Assembly: GCA_016719785.1 (NCBI GenBank)
Contig: JADJYJ010000008.1
Coordinates: forward strand, 62,001 to 126,000
Direction of reading: 5' to 3'
DNA: 64,000 nt
Origin: Candidatus Amarolinea dominans
GTDB lineage: Bacteria > Chloroflexota > Anaerolineae > SSC4 > Amarolineaceae
Numbering within the stretch: the stretch's first letter is position 1; every line of letters starts with the position of its first letter. The notes below the pieces were generated by a model. That model searched no databases and had not been told where the DNA came from. It saw nothing but the letters and a program-made list of their open reading frames with translations. Made by a program: the position numbers and the translations under genes. Positions 18,419 to 26,271 of this stretch are shown here, in pieces.

Positions 18419-18937
18419 TTAACTTTCCCTGGGCATCAGAATCATCAGCAGGCTGGTTCCTTCCATTGACGGTGCTTGTTCAATGGCGGCAATGTCGCCC
18501 AGCTCCTGCGCTACGCGATCGAGCATTTCTCTGGCCACTTCTGGATGAGTAATCTCACGTCCACGGAAACGAATACGAATCTTGACCTTATTGCCCTCAC
18601 TGATAAAGCGGCGGGCATCACGGATCTTGAAGGCCACATCGTGTTCGCCGGTCTTAGGACGCAAGCGTAGCTCTTTGACCTCGATCTGCTTTTGGGATTT
18701 GCGGGCATCACGTTCTTTCTTGGCTCGTTCGTACTGATACTTGCCAAAATCCATCAAGCGGCAGACCGGCGGTATAGAATTAGGAGCGACCTCCACCAGA
18801 TCCAGGCCCTTTTGCCGAGCCAGGATCAAGGCGTCGCGTACCTGCAAAACACCCAGTTGCTTACCTTCATCATCTACAACCCGCACTTCGCGGGTGCGAA
18901 TCATCTCGTTGACACGTAGCTGCAGTTTACTGCTAAT
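18419..18937 (-). CDS. infC: Translation initiation factor IF-3, probable ATT start codon
   Basis: IF-3 prevents premature 50S joining and proofreads start codons. The body (REVRVVDDEGKQLGVLQ, CRLMDFGKYQYERAKKERD, then the C-domain GNKVKIRIRFRGREI) is diagnostic. The only in-frame ATG (18904) would remove the conserved N-terminal RVNE. An ATT at 18937 sits 5 nt after AGGAGG and yields MSSKLQLRVNEMIRTREVR, which matches the family; no ATG, GTG or TTG exists between it and the upstream stop near 18988. Non-canonical ATT/ATC starts are well known for infC and allow IF-3 autoregulation. Restored length is 172 residues. Confidence 0.93.
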   Translation of the reverse strand: MSSKLQLRVNEMIRTREVRVVDDEGKQLGVLQVRDALILARQKGLDLVEVAPNSIPPVCRLMDFGKYQYERAKKERDARKSQKQIEVKELRLRPKTGEHDVAFKIRDARRFISEGNKVKIRIRFRGREITHPEVAREMLDRVAQELGDIAAIEQAPSMEGTSLLMILMPRES

Positions 18938-19301
18938 TGCGCCCTCCTCAGAAATATGTAACTCAATTCTTGAACGAACCGATGTTTAGCCAAGCGACTA
19001 TAGCATAATCAAGCAGGTGTGTCAAATCCTTTTTTTGAGCCTGTCTGCCGGCATTTGTCAATTTTCAGGAAAATCATACTACTGGCCCTGCGCCAAATCA
19101 TTTACAACGGTTGTCTCATCTGTTATAAATGCACACGATGTAAGATAGAGTTTATTCACCATAAATAATCTACGTGGGCGTCATTGCGAGCCGTACTTTG
19201 GCAAAGCGATCTCCCGTTTTTGTGGGTCATAAACTTTGATGTTGTCGGTTTGTCGCCGCATCACTTGTGGTTTTGCACCGAGACAAGGGAGGAACGCACC
19301 G
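18938..19301. other. Divergent promoter region between infC and rpoD
   Basis: No gene. AT-rich relative to its neighbours. It holds the infC RBS (18943-18948 on the minus strand), the rpoD promoter (19101-19129) and the rpoD leader. A precise infC promoter could not be chosen. Confidence 0.6.
19101..19129 (+). promoter_or_regulatory. Sigma-70 promoter for rpoD
   Basis: TTTACA (19101-19106), 17-nt spacer, TATAAA (19124-19129). Five of six bases match consensus in each box, with ideal spacing. It would give a leader of about 165 nt before the GTG start. Confidence 0.65.
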
Positions 19302-20459
19302 GTGAACGAGATGAGAATTGGTACAAACAAGCCGCTTGCCGCGCTCAGTCTGCTCAGAGACGAGTCGCTTGTCACTCTCGGACGCGCGCCGGACAGAACC
19401 GGACGCGAGACCGGCGTCGAGACAGAAGAACTCGACGCCGACGAGCAGATGATGTACGAACTATCGCTGGCACCCATGCGCAGGCGCCCCTCCTCACACA
19501 AGGCGCTTGACGACAATGACATGGATGACAACGACCTGCCCGGTCTATCACACTCCGAAACCGAAGATTCCATCAGCCTCTATCTCAAGGAAATTGGGCG
19601 CGTGCGACTCCTCACCGCCGAAGAGGAAGTTGATTATGCCCAGCGCATCGAACAAGGATACCTGGCCCGTTGCGAATATGGCATCAGCCCATGTGAATCG
19701 GTGCGCCGTGAAGAGCTGATGCACCTCATGTTTGACGGCGTGCGAGCCCAGGATTGCCTGATCAAGGCGAACTCGCGGCTCGTCGTCAGCGTCGCGAAAA
19801 AATATGTCGGGCGCGGTGTGCCGTTCCTGGACTTGATTCAAGAGGGCAACATCGGCCTCATTCGTGCCGTCAAGAAGTTCGACCACCACCTCGGCTACAA
19901 ATTCTCTACCTATGCCACCTGGTGGATTCGGCAGGCGGTGACTCGCGCCATTGCCGACCAGGGGCGCACCATCCGCGTCCCTGTCCACATGTATGAACAG
20001 ATCAACCGCGTCACCCGCACCGCTCATGATCTGACGCAGCAACTGGGCCATGATCCGTCCCCGGAGGAGATTGGAGCCGAGTTGGACATGGCGCCCACCA
20101 AGGTGAAACAGGTGATGCAGGTGGCCGAGCGCCCGTTGAGCCTGGAGATGACCATTCACGAAGAGGACGATGCGTCGCTCACCGATTTTATCGAAGACGA
20201 AGAAGTGGCCTCGCCCGCGTTCACAGCCTCACGCCAACAACTGCGTGATGTTCTCAATGAGGTTTTGGATACCCTGACGCCGCGCGAGGTGCGCATCCTG
20301 CAACTGCGCTTTGGCCTGGTAGACGGCTATAACTACACCCTGGAAGAGGTGGGGCGCAAGTTCGGCGTGACGCGCGAACGCGTCCGTCAGATTGAATCGC
20401 AAGCCCTGGGGCGGCTACGTCATCCCAGCCGCAGCCGCAAGCTGCGCGACTATCTGTGA
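19302..20459 (+). CDS. rpoD: Principal sigma factor RpoD/SigA
   Basis: 385 residues from GTG 19302, chosen because GGGAGG lies 9 nt upstream; an in-frame ATG at 19236 has no RBS. The acidic N-terminal part is short. Region 1.2 is DSISLYLKEIGRVRLLTAEEEV, region 2 is NSRLVVSVAKKYVGRGVPFLDLIQ through KFSTYATWWIRQAV (-10 recognition), and region 3 follows. Region 4 is LTPREVRILQLRFG then TLEEVGRKFGVTRERVRQIE (HTH, -35 recognition), ending RSRKLRDYL. Group 1 identity follows from the complete region 1.2-4 set and the C-terminus. It is transcribed alone from the promoter at 19101. Confidence 0.94.
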   Translation: MNEMRIGTNKPLAALSLLRDESLVTLGRAPDRTGRETGVETEELDADEQMMYELSLAPMRRRPSSHKALDDNDMDDNDLPGLSHSETEDSISLYLKEIGRVRLLTAEEEVDYAQRIEQGYLARCEYGISPCESVRREELMHLMFDGVRAQDCLIKANSRLVVSVAKKYVGRGVPFLDLIQEGNIGLIRAVKKFDHHLGYKFSTYATWWIRQAVTRAIADQGRTIRVPVHMYEQINRVTRTAHDLTQQLGHDPSPEEIGAELDMAPTKVKQVMQVAERPLSLEMTIHEEDDASLTDFIEDEEVASPAFTASRQQLRDVLNEVLDTLTPREVRILQLRFGLVDGYNYTLEEVGRKFGVTRERVRQIESQALGRLRHPSRSRKLRDYL

Positions 20460-20487
20460 CCGTCCAACCTTAGCATATGCAGACAAC

Positions 20488-20516
20488 TTGATTTTTTGCG
20501 TCGTATCGTGTAAACT
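20488..20516 (+). promoter_or_regulatory. Promoter candidate upstream of the recA-like stub
   Basis: TTGATT (20488-20493), 17-nt spacer, TAAACT (20511-20516), beginning 29 nt after the rpoD stop. It would transcribe the region 20520-21046. Confidence 0.45.
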
Positions 20517-20572
20517 ATGTTGACCATCTGGTACTTCTGTAAAATAAGGTCCGGATTGAACGTTGGCTGGTA

Positions 20573-20791
20573 TTGTCAACGTCTAAACAATCTGTGACAA
20601 GCGACAACCGACGCAAAGCGCTGGACACAGCTATCTCCAGCCTGACAAAACGCCAGGCGCAGGTCTTTGCCGGACAACCTGCCTGGCCGCGTGACACCAC
20701 AGCCTATTCGCCAGCCGCCGATGACCGTCGCAACGGGGCTGGCTGGTTCGTCAATTTTGCATGCTTTCGTCCGTATTCAGGGACTTTGTGA
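20573..20791 (+). pseudogene. Short ORF with a RecA-like N-terminus; possible recA stub
   Basis: The first 27 codons (from TTG 20573) read like the start of RecA: SDNRRKALDTAISSLTKR resembles the usual xxKxKALxxAxxxIEKQ helix. After residue 27 the similarity stops; the next expected residues (FGxGSIMRLG) are absent and the ORF ends at 72 residues. Downstream recX and rny are the genes that commonly follow recA, so the place is right. Either recA was deleted or moved, or the assembly skipped it, or the resemblance is chance. No RBS is obvious. Confidence 0.4.
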
Positions 20792-20794
20792 CCC

Positions 20795-21046
20795 GTTTCT
20801 TTCGCTTTTTGGATCAACGCCCTACAGGACATGATGCAACCATGGTCTGCACCATGATCGTTCGTTGTTGGGAAAGCCAGTAGTCCCTGTTGCTTGAGTG
20901 CGTTCGAAAATACAAGCGGCCTTGTGTACCGATGCGTTGGCCATACGCGTATGGCCGGCAGAGGCCATTTCGTTTTTATCCGCCTCAAGATGAGAGATGC
21001 CGATCGGCGTAGCCATAGCTGTGGATGAGCCACAGCTATTTTTGTT
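20795..21046 (+). ncRNA. Candidate structured transcript ending in a terminator, upstream of recX
   Basis: About 250 nt without a convincing reading frame. It contains a hairpin CATGGT-CTGC-ACCATG (20841-20856), a perfect 18-bp palindrome GGCCATACGCGTATGGCC (20939-20956), and an intrinsic terminator at 21015-21046. It matches no RNA family I can recognise (not RNase P, tmRNA or SRP RNA by motif). It may be a stable small RNA, a recX attenuator, or the tail of a decayed recA transcript. Confidence 0.35.
21015..21046 (+). terminator. Intrinsic terminator just upstream of recX
   Basis: ATAGCTGTGG, loop ATGAG, CCACAGCTAT, then TTTTGTT. It lies 21 nt before the recX start, so it either ends an upstream RNA or attenuates recX. 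Confidence 0.8.
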
Positions 21047-21066
21047 GGCGCAGAGGTTCGAAGACC

Positions 21067-21729
21067 GTGAAAGCAAAGACGATTACGGCCCTGGTGTTCC
21101 AGAAAACAGCGCATGACCGTGTCAATGTCTTTCTGGATGGGGCATATGCGTTTGCGTTGACCGCCATCCTGGCAGCACCGTTGCAGATTGGGCAAACCCT
21201 GCATGAGCAGGAAATTGACGCGTTGCGCGCAGCCGATGCGCAAGAACACGCATGGGATCTGACCCTGAAGTTCCTGAGTTATCGCCCGCGCAGCGAGGCC
21301 GAGGTTCGCCGCTACCTGGCAGGCAAGGGGCTGGACGCCACGGCCACCGATCAACTGATCGAGCGTTTGTATCGGCTGGGTTACCTGAACGACGAGTCCT
21401 TTGCCCGTGCCTGGGTTAGCAGCCGCCATACGCTGCGTCCCAAAGGCGCACGCGCGCTCCAGTATGAGCTGCGCAGCAAAGGCGTGTCCCCGGAGATCAT
21501 TGCAGACGCCCTCGCCGGCCTGGCCGCCGATGAGGACGCCTACGCTGCCGTGAGCAAACCCGCGGCGCGCTGGCGCACATTGGACGATAGGGCGTTTCGC
21601 CAGAAGGTGCAAGCCTTCCTGGCGCGTCGCGGATTTGATTATGATATTATTCAGAAGACGGTTAATCGCCTGCTGCATGAGGTTGACGGCGCAGGTACCG
21701 TTGAGCCACTTGAGGAAGAAAACGAATAG
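21067..21729 (+). CDS. recX: Recombination regulator RecX
   Basis: 220 residues from GTG 21067 (MKAKTITALVFQKTAHDRVNVFLDG). The body is a series of three-helix RecX repeats, for example ALKFLSYRPRSEAEVRRYLAGKG, RLYRLGYLNDESFARAWVSSR, and a C-terminal QAFLARRGFDYDIIQKTVNRL. RecX binds RecA filaments and limits their activity. An in-frame extension to 21025 would cover the terminator and was discarded. It is followed by rny in the same direction, 51 nt away. The absence of an intact recA just upstream is odd. Confidence 0.9.
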   Translation: MKAKTITALVFQKTAHDRVNVFLDGAYAFALTAILAAPLQIGQTLHEQEIDALRAADAQEHAWDLTLKFLSYRPRSEAEVRRYLAGKGLDATATDQLIERLYRLGYLNDESFARAWVSSRHTLRPKGARALQYELRSKGVSPEIIADALAGLAADEDAYAAVSKPAARWRTLDDRAFRQKVQAFLARRGFDYDIIQKTVNRLLHEVDGAGTVEPLEEENE

Positions 21730-21780
21730 TGCGATCGGCCCTTATCAGGCGATCGAACAGGCTAGAAAGGACAAATCTGT

Positions 21781-23322
21781 ATGGAACCCGGAGTAGTCAT
21801 CCTGTTAGGGATCGTACTCCTGATAATGGGTGTCGGTATTGGTTATTTCGTCGGCTTCGATCAGCACAAGAAAAAGACCGAAGCAACCATTCAATCGGCG
21901 GAAATACGCGCCACCCAGATTGTCAGCGAGGCAGAGGCCCACGGCAAGGAGCTTGTTCTCAAAGGGAAAGACGAGGTCATCCAGCTACGTGAGGAAACGG
22001 AACGGGATTTGGAGCGCCGGCGCCGCGATCTGCAGCGCCTGGAAGAACGCGTCGATAAGCGGCAAGAACAGTTGGACCGGCGCAACGAACAGGTTGAGCT
22101 GCGTGAAAAACGCCTGAACCAGCGCCAGAGCACGGTTGACAAGCGCGTCAAAGACCTGGAGAAAATGGAAGGCCAGCATGTGGCCGAGTTGGAACGCATC
22201 TCCGCCCTGACGCAGGAAGAAGCCAAGCAGCTCCTGCTCAAAAGCGTCGAAGAAGACACGCGTCAGGATATGGCGAAAGTCATCCGGGCCGTGGAGGCCG
22301 AAGCCACCGACGAGGCCGAGCGCCGCGCCCGCCGTGTGATCATCATGGCGATGGAGCGCCTGGCCTCAGATCAGGTTTCGGAATCCACCGTGTCGTCCGT
22401 GGCGCTGCCCACCGACGAGATGAAGGGACGCATCATTGGCCGCCAGGGGCGCAATATCCGCGCCATCGAAGCCGCCACCGGCGTTGACCTGGTGGTGGAT
22501 GATACGCCGGAAGCCATCATCATCTCCAGCTTCGATCCGGTGCGCCGTGAAGTGGCCCGCCTGGCGTTGACCAAACTGGTGCAAGATGGGCGCATCCATC
22601 CCACCCGCATCGAGAAGGAAGTCGAAAAGGCACGCGAAGAGGTGGAGCGCGCCATGCGCGAAGCGGGCGATCAAGCTGCCATCGAAACCGGGCTGCAAGG
22701 GCTGCACCCGGAGATTCTCAAGCTGGTGGGGCGCCTCAAGTTCCGCACGAGCTACGGTCAGAATCAGTATTACCATGCCATCGAAACGTCACACCTGGCC
22801 GGTATGATTGCCACTGAACTGGGCGCGGATGTCAAGACCGCCAAGATGGGCGGTCTGCTGCATGACCTGGGCAAAGCGGTCAGCCACGAGGTGGAAGGCC
22901 CGCACGCGCAGGTGGGCGCAGAGATTGCCAAGCGCTACGGCGTGCCGCCAAAGGCGGTCAACTGCATCGCGGCCCACCACCATGAGGTGGATGCCGAAAA
23001 CCTGGAAACGATCATCGTGGCTACCGCCGACGCCATTTCCGGCGCTCGCCCCGGTGCCCGCCGTGAAGCTCTCGAAACTTATGTCAAACGCCTGACCGCC
23101 CTGGAGGATATCGCCAATTCCTTCGGCGGCGTTTCCGAATCGTTTGCCATCCAGGCCGGTCGCGAAATTCGCGTGGTCGTGCGCCCCGATGCGACGGACG
23201 ACATGGCCGCCATCAAACTATCACGCGACATTGCCAAGAAGGTCGAAGACAACCTGGAATACCCCGGCCAGATCAAGATTACTGTCATCCGCGAGATGCG
23301 TGCTATAGACTACGCCAAGTAA
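21781..23322 (+). CDS. rny: Ribonuclease Y
   Basis: 513-residue membrane-anchored endoribonuclease that starts mRNA decay. An N-terminal transmembrane helix (about 5-25, ILLGIVLLIMGVGIGYFVG) is followed by a long charged coiled coil (about 30-200, repeated ERR/LEERVDKRQEQL patterns). The KH RNA-binding domain has GRIIGRQGRNIRAIEAATG (about 216-234). The metal-dependent HD domain has GGLLHDLGKAV with His361-Asp362, plus AAHHHEVDAEN. Length and order fit the family exactly. It lies downstream of recX, with a strong terminator behind it. Confidence 0.97.
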   Translation: MEPGVVILLGIVLLIMGVGIGYFVGFDQHKKKTEATIQSAEIRATQIVSEAEAHGKELVLKGKDEVIQLREETERDLERRRRDLQRLEERVDKRQEQLDRRNEQVELREKRLNQRQSTVDKRVKDLEKMEGQHVAELERISALTQEEAKQLLLKSVEEDTRQDMAKVIRAVEAEATDEAERRARRVIIMAMERLASDQVSESTVSSVALPTDEMKGRIIGRQGRNIRAIEAATGVDLVVDDTPEAIIISSFDPVRREVARLALTKLVQDGRIHPTRIEKEVEKAREEVERAMREAGDQAAIETGLQGLHPEILKLVGRLKFRTSYGQNQYYHAIETSHLAGMIATELGADVKTAKMGGLLHDLGKAVSHEVEGPHAQVGAEIAKRYGVPPKAVNCIAAHHHEVDAENLETIIVATADAISGARPGARREALETYVKRLTALEDIANSFGGVSESFAIQAGREIRVVVRPDATDDMAAIKLSRDIAKKVEDNLEYPGQIKITVIREMRAIDYAK

Positions 23323-23333
23323 TATCGAACCTC

Positions 23334-23372
23334 AGACTTCCGAAGTCTTCGAGACTTCGGAAGTCTTTCTTT
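23334..23372 (+). terminator. Intrinsic terminator after rny
   Basis: AGACTTCCGAAGTCT, loop TCG, AGACTTCGGAAGTCT, then TTCTTTT; a 15-bp stem 12 nt after the rny stop. Confidence 0.88.
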
Positions 23373-23564
23373 TGCCCACTCCAAACTGCCGCCACGACAA
23401 GCGCATCCTTGCGTACCACCCTGCGTCATGAACTAAGCATCTCGGCACGGGGCGCCGCAGCCCTCTCATGCACGATCTCGCTGATCGTGGTGATGCTTGC
23501 CCCTGCCAGATGTCGCATCAATACATCATCGAAGGGTTTGAGTATGCACGGAGGTAACGCGACC

Positions 23565-23834
23565 ATGGACATCATCAAAGTTTCAGCGCAATCCCGCTCC
23601 CCAGCGGTGGCCGGGGCAATCGCCGGCGTGGTTCGAGACGCAAGTCGTGCCGAGGTACAAGCCGTCGGCGCCAGTGCCGTGAATCAGGCCATCAAGGCCA
23701 TTGCCATCGCCAAGGGTTACCTGGCCCAGGATGGAATTGACATCATCTGTATTCCGTCGTTCACCGAAATCGAAATCCAGGGGCAGGAGCGCACCGCCAT
23801 GCGACTCACTGTCGAGCCAAGAGGAGGATGTTAG
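23565..23834 (+). CDS. spoVS: Stage V sporulation protein S (SpoVS) family
   Basis: 89 residues beginning MDIIKVSAQSRSPAVAGAIAG, an Alba-like small basic fold typical of SpoVS (VGASAVNQAIKAIAIAKGYLA). ATG 23565 is chosen because GGAGG lies 10 nt upstream; a longer in-frame ORF starts at 23409 but has no RBS. In Bacillus SpoVS affects sporulation and septation; homologues occur in many non-spore-formers, where they are thought to bind nucleic acid. It lies next to rny, as often seen in Chloroflexota and Thermus-like genomes. Confidence 0.92.
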   Translation: MDIIKVSAQSRSPAVAGAIAGVVRDASRAEVQAVGASAVNQAIKAIAIAKGYLAQDGIDIICIPSFTEIEIQGQERTAMRLTVEPRGGC

Positions 23835-23913
23835 GGGTTCGCAAAAGAATTTAACTCCTGTATTTTGCCGGGAAAACGCTGAGAAACACGGGAAGTTATA
23901 TTTTTGCGAACCC
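23835..23913. repeat. Short inverted-repeat element after spoVS
   Basis: The left arm GGGTTCGCAAAAGAATTTAA and right arm AAGTTATATTTTTGCGAACC are near-perfect inverses enclosing about 40 nt. It starts right at the spoVS stop. It could be a MITE remnant or a 3'-UTR hairpin. Confidence 0.5.
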
Positions 23914-23919
23914 AAAGGA

Positions 23920-23957
23920 AGCGGGAGAGAGGACTGTCCTCTCTCCCGCTTTTTTTC
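23920..23957 (+). terminator. Intrinsic terminator after spoVS
   Basis: AGCGGGAGAGAGGA, loop CTG, TCCTCTCTCCCGCT, then a run of seven T. A 14-bp stem between spoVS and the convergent ricT-like gene. Confidence 0.9.
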
Positions 23958-23982
23958 TGGCAGTCACAAAAAGCCGTCGTTC

Positions 23983-24912
23983 CTAAGTCAGCATCTCCAG
24001 TTCGCGGACATCTTCGTCGTCCAGGGCATCCGACGCGTGCCCTGCAGAAGTTGCCTTACGCTTGACTGAGCAGCCGCCGCAGGTGCCACAGGTGCGTGAT
24101 TGTTCCTTGCCTCGATTTTCCAGAATGTCATCCACGGTCACTTCAACCAGCGATTCGTCCTCCATCTGCACGAACATGGTGCGCTGCAACGGGTTGAGTT
24201 TGCGCACCTTGCCCACACCCTGTTTACTCAGGATGGTGCTCCCCACCTTGGGCAGCTCGGCCCGCGCCTCCTCATAAAGGTCATTTTCATAGGACAGGCA
24301 GCACAGCAAGCGCCCGCAAACGCCGGAAATCTCCGTCGGGTTCAACGGCAGATTTTGCGATTTCGCCATCTTGATCGAAACCGGCGCGAACTCACGCAGC
24401 CAGGATGAACAGCACAAGCGCCGACCGCATTTGCCCACACCATCCAGGAATTTGGCCTGGTCACGCACGCCAATCTGCCGCATCTCGATACGACAGCGGA
24501 AGACACGCGCCAGGTCGCGCACTAGGGCACGGAAATCCACCCGCTTGTCCGCTGTGAAGTAGATGACCAGGCGCCCGCCGTCGAAGTTATATTCGGTGCG
24601 CACCACCTTGATCGGCAGGCGGTGCTCGGTGGCCTGCTGCCGCGCACGCGTCAGCGCCTCGGCCTCACGCTGGCGGTAAAGCTCTCGCTCCACCATGTCC
24701 CAGGCTGTGGCCCGGCGTACCACCTGCTTCAAGCCCCCGCTCACCTCACTGGCCGGCATATCACCCGGGGGCAGGCTCACACAGCCAACCTCACGGCCCC
24801 GTGCCGTGTCTACCACCACATATTCACCTGGCCGTAAGTCCAGAAAACGCGCAGGGTCGAAGTAGTAGACTTTGGTCACCGGCCGAAAACTGACACCAAC
24901 GATCGTTGGCAT
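23983..24912 (-). CDS. ricT: PSP1/RicT (YaaT)-family protein
   Basis: 309 residues. The PSP1 domain shows GVSFRPVTKVYYFDP at the start, RRATAWDMVERELYR, and the characteristic core YFTADKRVDFRALVRDLARVFRCRIEMRQIGVRDQAK. A Cys cluster (GKCGRRLCCSSW and GVCGRLLCCLSYE) and a C-terminal CGTCGGCS are likely [4Fe-4S] ligands, as in the RicAFT complex that modulates RNase Y and phosphorelay in Bacillus. Its position near rny and directly after holB fits the usual holB-ricT pairing. GGGAGAGG precedes the ATG. Confidence 0.92.
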   Translation of the reverse strand: MPTIVGVSFRPVTKVYYFDPARFLDLRPGEYVVVDTARGREVGCVSLPPGDMPASEVSGGLKQVVRRATAWDMVERELYRQREAEALTRARQQATEHRLPIKVVRTEYNFDGGRLVIYFTADKRVDFRALVRDLARVFRCRIEMRQIGVRDQAKFLDGVGKCGRRLCCSSWLREFAPVSIKMAKSQNLPLNPTEISGVCGRLLCCLSYENDLYEEARAELPKVGSTILSKQGVGKVRKLNPLQRTMFVQMEDESLVEVTVDDILENRGKEQSRTCGTCGGCSVKRKATSAGHASDALDDEDVRELEMLT

Positions 24913-24972
24913 AGAAACCTCTCCCTATGATGGATACCCTGACCCAGCCTGCAAGTCTCGCGACCGGGTCAT

Positions 24973-25968
24973 CTAATGGATTAGCAGACGTGGCAGGCGC
25001 AGCAGCAAGACATCAAGCGCCAGGCGCACGTTGACATTACTGTCCAGCAATTGTGCGGTGCGACGCACCATCTGCAGGCTGGCGCGCGTCTGCGCAGCCG
25101 ACAGGCGCTGCGCCTGTGCGGTCAACAACGCCGTTCGATCCACGTTGATGGCATGCGCGGCGGCGCCGTGCTGACAAAGCCACACATCGCGCCACCAACT
25201 TTGCCAAGTGTGCAGCGTCGCGGCCACCAGGTCCGCATGGCCGGCCAGGTTGGCCGCGTAGGTCAGGCGGTCCACGCGGCTGGCCGTCAACAGGCCAGCC
25301 AGGTCATCGAGCTGCTGGCGGCGCTGCTCCCACGCCGCACGATCAGCCGCCATCTGTTTGGCATACCCCAGGCGCCCGTTGCTCAAACGTGCCAGCAGGG
25401 TTGCCTCCGCGGCCGTCAGATCATGGTGCGTGCGCAAATGCTGCTCGATCAATGCCTGGGGCGCCGGTCGCAAACTGACCACCTGGCAGCGCGAAACGAG
25501 GGTGGGCAGGAGCGCGTCGCCCCGATCACTCAACAGGATGATGACCACCGCGGCGGGCGGTTCTTCCAACGTTTTGAGCAGCGCATTGGCAGCAGCCGTT
25601 GTGGCCAGGTGCATCTGTGCGATGATGAACACCTTGCGTTGGCCTACGAGCGGCGACAAGGCCGCCTCACGCACCACGCTCTCGCGCATCATCTCCACGC
25701 TGAGCGCGCTGGCATCGGCCGGGGGCGCGATCACGCGCAGATCGGGATGAAAACCGCCGGCCGTCTTGTGGCACGCGGCACAGGCCTCGCACGGTCGCCT
25801 CGCAGGGTCCGCGGCTGTGCAGAGTAGGGCGCGGCCAAACCCGAGCGCCAGCGTCATCTTGCCGACGTTGGCCGGGCCGGTGATACAGTAGGCATGTCGC
25901 ACCTGGTCGTTGACCAACGTCTCGCGCAACCATTGTACAGCCCAGTCATGTCCAATCACGTTGTGCAT
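24973..25968 (-). CDS. holB: DNA polymerase III delta' subunit
   Basis: 331-residue AAA+ clamp-loader subunit. Walker A-like GPANVGKMT (about 32-40) is followed by a zinc knuckle with four Cys (C50, C61, C64, C67 in CTAADPARRPCEACAACHK). The sensor region contains ANALLKTLEEPP and the SRC motif is LVSRCQVV (about 160). The C-terminal collar domain is less conserved. Delta' activates opening of the beta clamp. It is upstream of the ricT-like gene with a 60-nt gap, probably one operon. Confidence 0.93.
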   Translation of the reverse strand: MHNVIGHDWAVQWLRETLVNDQVRHAYCITGPANVGKMTLALGFGRALLCTAADPARRPCEACAACHKTAGGFHPDLRVIAPPADASALSVEMMRESVVREAALSPLVGQRKVFIIAQMHLATTAAANALLKTLEEPPAAVVIILLSDRGDALLPTLVSRCQVVSLRPAPQALIEQHLRTHHDLTAAEATLLARLSNGRLGYAKQMAADRAAWEQRRQQLDDLAGLLTASRVDRLTYAANLAGHADLVAATLHTWQSWWRDVWLCQHGAAAHAINVDRTALLTAQAQRLSAAQTRASLQMVRRTAQLLDSNVNVRLALDVLLLRLPRLLIH

Positions 25969-26271
25969 GGTAGGTCACGGTCCGTTTATAAGTTGGTGGT
26001 TTGACTCATCCAAGCACCCGGTTATCCACCGATGTTGTTTGTGGACAGTGACTGAATGGGTCAAAGTAACTTATATTTTATTGCAACGTTAAGATACCAC
26101 AGTCAACACTGGATGTCAAGCATTTTGCCGCCAGGCTCAGCAACGGCCCGCGTAAAACCAACGCTACTGTGACCCCAGCATAGCCTTTGACAAAAAATTT
26201 AGGCGGTGGTATGCTGACTACAGGTTACGATATTTCACGCGATGTTGCGTTTTGCAGGAGGTTTTCCTCGT
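25969..26271. other. Divergent intergenic region between holB and glyA
   Basis: No gene seen. AT-rich. It contains the glyA promoter and RBS. The 26030-26100 part resembles a promoter region (AACTTATATTTTATTGC), but no box pair for holB could be assigned confidently. Confidence 0.6.
26187..26215 (+). promoter_or_regulatory. Strong sigma-70 promoter for glyA
   Basis: Perfect -35 TTGACA (26187-26192), 17-nt spacer, TATGCT (26210-26215). The start codon is 57 nt downstream with AGGAGG at 26256. Confidence 0.8.

Noticed and set aside
19236..19301. Longer N-terminus for RpoD from ATG 19236
   Set aside because: No RBS there, while GTG 19302 has GGGAGG 9 nt upstream and gives a normal start.
20704..21678. 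324-codon minus-strand frame opposite recX
   Set aside because: recX on the plus strand is clearly coding; this frame has no motif.
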